NCBI GenBank assembly: GCA_964639675.1
Contig: CAZXEK010000048.1
Coordinates: forward strand, 1 to 8,930
DNA from: JACQCV01 sp964639675
GTDB lineage: Bacteria > Patescibacteriota > Minisyncoccia > Phycocordibacterales > UBA12445
DNA length: 8,930 nt
Reading direction: 5' to 3'
A program made the translations under genes and the position numbers. The notes below the pieces were generated by a model that saw only the letters and a list, made by a program, of their open reading frames with translations, made no database searches and had not been told where the DNA came from. Below, one piece after another: positions 4,940-8,930 of the stretch. Every line of letters starts with the position of its first letter. Position 1 is the stretch's first letter.

Positions 4940-6433
4940 ATGGATCTTGGTTTAGTGGCAACTTTTTTTAGCGGTCTATTCGGTGGAATACTTTTCTCAT
5001 CTTTTTTCGATCTGGGTTGGTCTTTCGCACTCTTGTTTCTCCTACTGTCTTTTGTTCTATTTTTGATGTCGAGGACTCCTTGGGAGCTCAGCTCCCAAAC
5101 GGGTAAGGTGGGGAGGATCTTCGTGCCACTTTTTCTACTTGCTTTTGCTCTGGGGATCTTTCGATTTGATCTGGCGGATACTAGAGGAGATCTCTCATCC
5201 CCGGAATTACTCGAGGGTCGTACTATTAAAGTGGAAGGTGTGGTCATTAATGAGCCGAAAGAAAAAGACAAGACCACAAACTTCGTTGCTTCGGTTGATA
5301 CCGGTGATGGGGCTATTTTAAATGTTTTGGTCAAGACCAAACCTTATACTAAATATAGTTATGGCGATCGGGTAACTATATATGGGCAGTTAGAAAAAAT
5401 CAGAAATTTCTCGACCGATTTCGATTATGTTTCTTATCTGGCCAAGGATGAGATCTACTACCAGTTTTTAAATCCCAAGATTATTTTAAATCCACCCTTG
5501 AATATCGGAGGTCGGACCTCCGATATTCAAAGAGGACTTTTTGATTTTAAAAATAGTTTTTTGGAAAAAATAAATTTGAAGGTTTCGGAACCTGAGGCTT
5601 CTCTCATGGGAGGGATATTGGTCGGCGCAAAAAGTTCCTTAGATAGAAACCTGTTGGATAATTTTAAAAAGGTGGGGCTCATTCATATTGTAGCCCTGTC
5701 TGGTTACAACATCAGTGTTATTGCCGACAATCTTATGAAATTAATCTGGTTTATGCCACTTTCGATTAGGTTGACGATAGGATCTTTGGCGATCGTTTTA
5801 TTTGCCATGATGACTGGTGGTGGATCAACTGTAGTGCGTGCTTCGATTATGGTTCTTCTAGCAATGCTAGCTCGAGCCACAGGCAGGGTCTATCTAGCCG
5901 GGTCAGCACTTCTGACCGCAGCGACTTTGATGGTTTTGTATGATCCCAAGATTCTTGTTTTTGATATCTCATTTCAACTATCCTTTTTAGCTACAGCTGG
6001 TTTAATACTTTTCACTCCGATTTTAGAAAAATATTTAAAATTTTTGCCGGATAGATTTAATATAAGGGGAGGGTTGGTTTCTACCTTAGCTGCGCAACTC
6101 GCTGTGTGGCCGTTGATTCTCTATAAGATGGGAAGTTTTTCTTTGGTTTCTATTCCTGCCAACCTACTTGTGGGGCCCATTATACCGGCTACGATGTTTT
6201 TCGGCTTTCTCACAGGACTTGTCGGTTTTGTAAACTACCATCTGTCTTTAGTTTTTTCTTATATCTCTTATGTTTTTCTTTTTTATATTATTAAAGTCAC
6301 AGAACTTTTTTCTTCTCTATCTTTTGCATCTATAAGCATCTCATCCTTTCCACTTAGTTTGACAATAATGATCTATTTCTTTTATATAGTGGCAGTGTTA
6401 GTAATCAAGGTTGACCCTACCGCAGGAGAGTGA
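4940..6433 (+). CDS. comEC: ComEC/Rec2-type DNA uptake channel, membrane part
   Basis: This 497-aa protein is the membrane half of ComEC, which passes transforming ssDNA through the cytoplasmic membrane. The N-terminal membrane segments (about 5-43 and 60-75) lead to an extracytoplasmic OB-like domain (about 90-180, with VEGVVINEP and YGDRVTIYGQLEK). The Competence domain begins with EPEASLMGGILVGAKSSL and HIVALSGYNISVI (249-261). It continues with GGGSTVVRAS and DISFQLSFLATAGLI and several more membrane spans. Unlike classical ComEC (about 700-800 aa), it stops after the channel; the metallo-beta-lactamase domain is a separate gene from 6878. Two perfect palindromes lie inside the frame, at codons 47-53 and 187-197, both in loops. 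No SD precedes the ATG. It ends in TGA. Confidence 0.93.
   Translation: MDLGLVATFFSGLFGGILFSSFFDLGWSFALLFLLLSFVLFLMSRTPWELSSQTGKVGRIFVPLFLLAFALGIFRFDLADTRGDLSSPELLEGRTIKVEGVVINEPKEKDKTTNFVASVDTGDGAILNVLVKTKPYTKYSYGDRVTIYGQLEKIRNFSTDFDYVSYLAKDEIYYQFLNPKIILNPPLNIGGRTSDIQRGLFDFKNSFLEKINLKVSEPEASLMGGILVGAKSSLDRNLLDNFKKVGLIHIVALSGYNISVIADNLMKLIWFMPLSIRLTIGSLAIVLFAMMTGGGSTVVRASIMVLLAMLARATGRVYLAGSALLTAATLMVLYDPKILVFDISFQLSFLATAGLILFTPILEKYLKFLPDRFNIRGGLVSTLAAQLAVWPLILYKMGSFSLVSIPANLLVGPIIPATMFFGFLTGLVGFVNYHLSLVFSYISYVFLFYIIKVTELFSSLSFASISISSFPLSLTIMIYFFYIVAVLVIKVDPTAGE
5080..5098. repeat. 19-bp perfect palindrome inside comEC
   Basis: The arms TTGGGAGCT (5080-5088) and AGCTCCCAA (5090-5098) are exactly complementary around a single central C. 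It encodes the stretch PWELSSQ in the loop between the first and second hydrophobic blocks. In RNA it would form a 7-8 bp GC-rich hairpin. It has the same odd-length, one-base-centre design as the palindrome at 5498-5530. Confidence 0.7.
5498..5530. repeat. 33-bp perfect palindrome inside comEC
   Basis: The arms TTGAATATCGGAGGTC (5498-5513) and GACCTCCGATATTCAA (5515-5530) are perfectly complementary over 16 bp around a single G. The element is exactly 11 codons in phase (L187 to Q197) and lies in the linker between the OB-like domain and the Competence domain. A perfect 16-bp inverted repeat within a coding region is unlikely by chance. It resembles in-frame palindromic insertions such as Rickettsia palindromic elements in principle, though no sequence similarity is claimed. 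Confidence 0.85.
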
Positions 6434-6482
6434 TACCATTTTATTGGATCTATTTCTGTAAGTTTTTTAAAAAAAATAATAG

Positions 6483-6493
6483 AAAGGGGGTGA
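6483..6493 (+). promoter_or_regulatory. strong Shine-Dalgarno deciding the start at 6500
   Basis: AAAGGGGGTGA is nearly full-length complementary to the anti-SD. It overlaps the approach to the first in-frame ATG (6494), leaving no spacer, but ends six bases before the ATG at 6500. The start at 6500 is therefore preferred. Confidence 0.75.
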
Positions 6494-6499
6494 ATGCTT

Positions 6500-6808
6500 A
6501 TGTGGGATATGCTCTATTCCATAAGCCCTAGCATTTATTGGTATCTCTTGGATTTGCTTCCTACTTATCTCTTTGAATGGTTGCCCGCCATTCTCGGCAC
6601 CGGTTGGGGAGCCATCACTGTTACTAGTGCCATTGGTCTCGGAAAGAGGCGGGTGTTTAGCCTTATGGGTGCGACTATGGTCTTGGCCTCTCCGCTCATT
6701 GCCACCTACGTTATTGCCAAGAGTCTTATTGGTGCAACTTATGGTTGGTTTAGGGAAGATGTTTTGAAGATTGCTCCTCCTTCTAGCCCCCATTTGATTG
6801 GCCAATAG
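6500..6808 (+). CDS. small hypothetical membrane protein between the ComEC halves (102 aa)
   Basis: I do not recognise this protein. It is hydrophobic throughout. There is a tryptophan/tyrosine-rich N-terminal region (about 1-30, WDMLYSISPSIYWYLLDLL), a glycine-rich hydrophobic stretch (31-48), a basic turn GKRR (48-51), and a clear membrane helix (about 54-82). A short polar tail ends PPSSPHLIGQ. Two or three membrane spans are likely. An in-frame ATG at 6494 would add two residues but sits too close to the SD. The gene has its own strong SD and an intrinsic terminator nine bases after the stop, and it sits between the channel and MBL halves of ComEC. It may be an inserted self-contained cassette or an uptake accessory protein. 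It has no ComEC sequence features. Confidence 0.7.
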   Translation: MWDMLYSISPSIYWYLLDLLPTYLFEWLPAILGTGWGAITVTSAIGLGKRRVFSLMGATMVLASPLIATYVIAKSLIGATYGWFREDVLKIAPPSSPHLIGQ

Positions 6809-6816
6809 TCAATCTC

Positions 6817-6851
6817 CCCGATTTACAGCAGTAGATCGGGTTTTTATTTTT
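6817..6851 (+). terminator. intrinsic terminator after the small membrane protein gene
   Basis: CCCGAT, a T-G wobble and TAC (6817-6826) pair with GTA, G and ATCGGG (6831-6840) to give a 10-bp stem with an AGCA loop. TTTTTATTTTT follows. It would separate transcription of the upstream genes from the MBL gene at 6878. Confidence 0.9.
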
Positions 6852-6859
6852 CCAAAATA

Positions 6860-6868
6860 TGATAACAT
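6860..6868 (+). promoter_or_regulatory. extended -10 promoter of the ComEC MBL gene
   Basis: TGA followed by TAACAT forms an extended -10 within TATGATAACAT. The TTG start codon lies nine bases beyond, so any leader would be only a few bases and there is no SD. It directly follows the terminator at 6817-6851, as expected for an independently started gene. Confidence 0.45.
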
Positions 6869-6877
6869 CCGTAGCGA

Positions 6878-7756
6878 TTGAAGCAGAGAATCAAGAATCT
6901 TAAATGGCACTTTCTAACCGGATTATTTCTGGCAACCGTTTTTGTTTGGCATATTGTTTATCGTGAGGATAGACGGGGGATTTTAACGGTGGCCTTTTTA
7001 GATGTTGGTCAAGGTGACGCTGTTTTCATAGAGGCCCCGAATGGTAATCAGATTTTACTCGATGGTGGCCCAGATAAAAAAGTTTTAAAATCTCTAGCCT
7101 CGCTGATGCCATTTTATGATCGATCTATCGATCTTCTGGTATTGTCTCACCCGCATCTAGATCACTTCGGTGGCCTACTATATATCATACCACGCTACTT
7201 TGTTGGTGGACTGGTCAGTTCTGGTGCAGTTCACCAGATTTCAGAGTTTAAGAGCTTCGAGACAAGCCTACAATTAAAAGATATAAAAACAATCGTTCTT
7301 CGTAGGGGCTCAAAGATAGATATGGGGGGTGGAGTTTTATTGGAGGTTTTGTTACCAGATCGAGATGTGGCAGAAAGCAAGCCTCATGACGGGATGTTGG
7401 TTATGAGATTAACTTATGGCAAAACTTCTATACTTCTTACGGGTGACATGGAGGAGAATTTAGAAAATTATCTGGTTTCACTAGATGGAGATTCACCAAC
7501 TAGTAGATTGAAGAGTCAGATTCTTAAGATCGGTCATCACGGATCTCACACTTCGACCAGTCAATCCTTCTTGGGTTATGTCTCGCCAACTTATGCCATC
7601 ATTTCATCTAGAATGGGTAATAGTTATGGGCATCCCCACAAGGAGACACTTGATATTTTAGATAAATTTGGAGTAAAAACCCTTAGAACTGATATCAGCG
7701 GGACGGTTGTTTTTAAGAGTGATGGAGAGGGGGTTGAGATAGTTACCGGCTACTGA
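6878..7756 (+). CDS. ComEC C-terminal metallo-beta-lactamase domain protein
   Basis: This 292-aa protein equals the MBL domain of ComEC, which in fused homologues is proposed to degrade the non-transported DNA strand outside the membrane. An N-terminal anchor (about 11-28, FLTGLFLATVFVWHIVY) is followed by LDVGQGDAVFIEAP (41-54), the metal motif HPHLDH (H91, H93, D95, H96), LLTGD (D190), GHHGS (219-223) and YGHPH (H252). All the expected metal ligands seem to be present. The start is TTG at 6878; there is no SD and an extended -10 lies nine bases upstream. The basic residues before the helix predict that the enzyme domain is extracytoplasmic, matching the ComEC topology. Its 3' end overlaps rpmB by 14 bases tail to tail. 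Separation from the channel gene by another gene is unusual. Confidence 0.9.
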   Translation: MKQRIKNLKWHFLTGLFLATVFVWHIVYREDRRGILTVAFLDVGQGDAVFIEAPNGNQILLDGGPDKKVLKSLASLMPFYDRSIDLLVLSHPHLDHFGGLLYIIPRYFVGGLVSSGAVHQISEFKSFETSLQLKDIKTIVLRRGSKIDMGGGVLLEVLLPDRDVAESKPHDGMLVMRLTYGKTSILLTGDMEENLENYLVSLDGDSPTSRLKSQILKIGHHGSHTSTSQSFLGYVSPTYAIISSRMGNSYGHPHKETLDILDKFGVKTLRTDISGTVVFKSDGEGVEIVTGY

Positions 7757-7952
7757 TTTCTAGTTGCTTGCCTTTCTTTAAACAGCGGGTACAGATCTTG
7801 ATTCTTCCACCCCTAGGGTTGATTGCCCACTGGAGATTTACTTTGGCCTGTCTGGTGCCGGTCGGATTAAATTTAGTAGCACGAACACGGTTGCTATAAG
7901 CTCCAACACTTAGGTTTCCTCGATTACAGATCGGACATGTTTTTGTAGCCAT
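7743..7952 (-). CDS. rpmB: 50S ribosomal protein L28
   Basis: This 69-aa protein is of the size expected for bacterial L28, a large-subunit protein near the E site. It has the family's N-terminal CPICN and GAYSNRVRATKF (corresponding to the SHSNRKTKR region) and the C-terminal GGRIKICTRCLKKGK. Two CxxC pairs (C6/C9 and C54/C57) indicate the zinc-binding form. It stands alone on the minus strand between comEC-MBL and the M50 gene, and its stop lies inside the MBL frame (14-bp overlap). No SD is visible before the ATG; a -10-like box lies about 25 bases upstream on that strand. Confidence 0.93.
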   Translation of the reverse strand: MATKTCPICNRGNLSVGAYSNRVRATKFNPTGTRQAKVNLQWAINPRGGRIKICTRCLKKGKQLEISSR

Positions 7953-7977
7953 TTCTTTGTTATTTAAGTAGCCATTA

Positions 7978-7986
7978 TGCTATCAT
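7978..7986 (+). promoter_or_regulatory. candidate extended -10, possibly bidirectional
   Basis: TGC TATCAT is an extended -10 on the plus strand, pointing at the M50 gene with a leader of about 43 nt. The surrounding TATGCTATCATA is nearly self-complementary, so the minus strand reads TATGATAGCATA. That also contains a TGn-spaced -10-like box, in position to serve rpmB. Sharing of one AT-rich element by divergent genes is plausible but unproven. Confidence 0.35.
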
Positions 7987-8035
7987 AGATCTGTCTAATT
8001 ATGCAAGGTCTTGGCCACGGTAGTGAAATTTTAGT

Positions 8036-8644
8036 GTGGATACAATTTTTTCCCTTATTATATTGATAATGTCGGTTGTTCTCCATGAGGTTTCTCATGG
8101 TTATACAGCTGCCATTTTGGGTGATCCAACGGCCAAATATGCTGGACGGCTTACCTTGAATCCGATTAGTCATCTAGATCTAGTCGGCTCTTTTTTTGTG
8201 CCGGTTCTGACCACTGTTTTGGGTGGACCAACTTTCGGTTGGGCCAAGCCAGTACCTTATAATCCCTACAATTTAAGGGGTGGCAAGTGGGGTCCGGCTA
8301 TTGTCGGTCTAGCTGGGCCGTTAGCCAATCTCTTCTTAGCCGTCTTTTTTTCTTTTATTTTTCATGTTGCTCTGTTTAAATCTTTTTTATCATTAGAGGT
8401 TATCAAACTCATTATTGCCGCCGTACAGATAAATATAGTTCTTTTTGTTGTTAATATTATCCCGGTTCCACCGATAGATGGTTCTAAGGTACTCTTCTCT
8501 CTCATACCCTACAGGTATAACTATGTCGTAGAGTTTATGGAGAAGTATCAACTTACTTTAATACTTTTCGTCATTTTTTTCTTAAAAAATATTATTTCAG
8601 GACCAATTAGCTTGCTTTATAAATTACTAATCGGACCAATTTAG
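8036..8644 (+). CDS. site-2 protease, M50 family (PDZ-less)
   Basis: This 202-aa intramembrane zinc metalloprotease resembles the compact SpoIVFB/YwhC-type branch and lacks a PDZ domain. The zinc motif HEVSH (H17, E18, H21) lies in the first membrane helix. GWAKPVPYNP (68-77) and GPLAN (94-98) are characteristic. The third zinc ligand is expected at D148 in NIIPVPPIDGSKV (140-152). About five or six membrane segments are predicted. Such enzymes cut single-span membrane proteins, often anti-sigma factors; the substrate here is unknown. The GTG at 8036 is the first start after an in-frame TAG at 8021, and it keeps the whole first helix. No SD is visible. An exported protein gene follows 58 bases later. 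Confidence 0.93.
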   Translation: MDTIFSLIILIMSVVLHEVSHGYTAAILGDPTAKYAGRLTLNPISHLDLVGSFFVPVLTTVLGGPTFGWAKPVPYNPYNLRGGKWGPAIVGLAGPLANLFLAVFFSFIFHVALFKSFLSLEVIKLIIAAVQINIVLFVVNIIPVPPIDGSKVLFSLIPYRYNYVVEFMEKYQLTLILFVIFFLKNIISGPISLLYKLLIGPI

Positions 8645-8690
8645 GTTTTGTTGTCCACACTGGGTTCTTTAGTTGTTGGTTTGGTTGGTA

Positions 8691-8696
8691 TATAAT
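8691..8696 (+). promoter_or_regulatory. consensus -10 box for the exported-protein gene
   Basis: A perfect TATAAT ends six bases before the GTG at 8703, so the message would start at or next to the initiation codon. No clear -35 or SD is present. It is the best -10 match in the window and supports leaderless expression of the next gene. Confidence 0.55.
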
Positions 8697-8702
8697 AATA
8701 GA

Positions 8703-8930
8703 GTGAAGATCTCTCGACAACATCTTTTAAATTTTAAGTTTTGTCTCTCAATACTACTTTTTTCGCTCTTGTTTTTCTTCGGCTGGCAAAACGTTCATGC
8801 CGTCTTCACTCCACCAACCTCTTTACCACCAGACGGTAACACCGAACCACCTCTCAACATCGGCATCTCTACCCAAACTAAGCGGGGGGGACTGAAAATT
8901 GGCCTTGAACTCAATGATGTGGATCCTGCC
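8703..8930 (+). CDS. exported surface-type protein, N-terminal part (runs off the window)
   Basis: 76 codons are open from GTG to the window end; the C-terminus is missing. The start encodes a clear signal peptide: a basic n-region (MKISRQHLLNFK), a long hydrophobic core rich in L and F (about 13-28), and a signal peptidase I site after VHA (A33). The mature protein begins VFTPP, is rich in P, T and N, and carries PLNIG and STQTKRGGLKIG. That fits the N-terminus of long secreted repeat or fibre-like proteins I associate with Parcubacteria, an association from memory. It could be an adhesin or pilus-like surface protein. Hydrophobic residues and lack of cysteines after the signal argue against a lipoprotein. 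A consensus -10 directly precedes the GTG. Confidence 0.75.
   Translation, partial: MKISRQHLLNFKFCLSILLFSLLFFFGWQNVHAVFTPPTSLPPDGNTEPPLNIGISTQTKRGGLKIGLELNDVDPA

Noticed and set aside
6467..6805. Minus-strand open frame opposite the small membrane protein
   Set aside because: No SD, composition typical of an antisense shadow, and the plus strand has an SD and terminator.
7118..7134. Short palindrome GATCGAT-CT-ATCGATC in the MBL gene
   Set aside because: Only 7-bp arms, built from simple GATC/ATCG repeats encoding DRSID; expected by chance in this composition.
8001..8066. Short ATG frame (21 codons) overlapping the M50 start
   Set aside because: No SD, out of frame with the protease, no recognisable product.
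1..8930. CRISPR array, insertion sequence or prophage signature
   Set aside because: No regularly spaced repeats, transposase, terminal inverted repeats or phage structural genes were seen.

Overview
The window looks like a chromosomal segment from a Candidate Phyla Radiation (Patescibacteria, probably Parcubacteria-like) bacterium. This is an inference from gene character, not from a marker search. The supporting signs are a ComEC variant carrying HIVALSGYNI and split into two genes, a short L28 with two CxxC pairs, a compact PDZ-less M50 protease, and a secreted protein whose N-terminus carries the PLNIG..TQTK.GGL pattern I associate with CPR surface proteins. Genes end at TGA as well as TAA and TAG (recJ and the comEC membrane gene end in TGA), so this is code 11 and not the UGA-recoded CPR lineages.

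Layout. Positions 1-338 are gene-free but rich in inverted repeats, including a 32-bp near-palindrome at 78-109. A promoter-like sequence then precedes two small genes of unknown function (339-470 and 492-710), both with strong Shine-Dalgarno sequences, closed by an intrinsic terminator at 745-767. On the minus strand a HIT-family protein (1603-2010) leads into a PI3/4-kinase-like protein (768-1598). Divergently, recJ (2114-3865) and an RNase HI-family gene (3948-4403) run on the plus strand, separated by a second copy of the 32-bp palindrome (3880-3911). A minus-strand His/Asp-rich membrane protein (4409-4915) follows.

The DNA-uptake block comes next: the comEC membrane/OB part (4940-6433), an unrelated small membrane protein with its own strong SD and terminator (6500-6808, terminator 6817-6851), then the metallo-beta-lactamase half of ComEC as a separate gene (6878-7756). 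It meets rpmB (L28, minus strand) tail to tail with a 14-bp overlap. A site-2 protease gene (8036-8644) and the start of an exported protein (8703 to the window edge) finish the window.

Working together: ComEC membrane channel plus MBL domain would import and possibly process single-stranded DNA. RecJ (5'-3' ssDNA exonuclease) and the RNase H-fold protein are nucleic-acid processing enzymes that fit salvage or repair. Two themes are less ordinary. First, palindromes: the paired 32-bp intergenic elements, and two perfect odd-length palindromes inside comEC. Second, initiation signals: the housekeeping genes lack SD sequences and several sit directly behind an extended -10 box (leaderless-like), while the three small unknown genes have near-consensus SDs, and the only two clear terminators lie behind those small genes.
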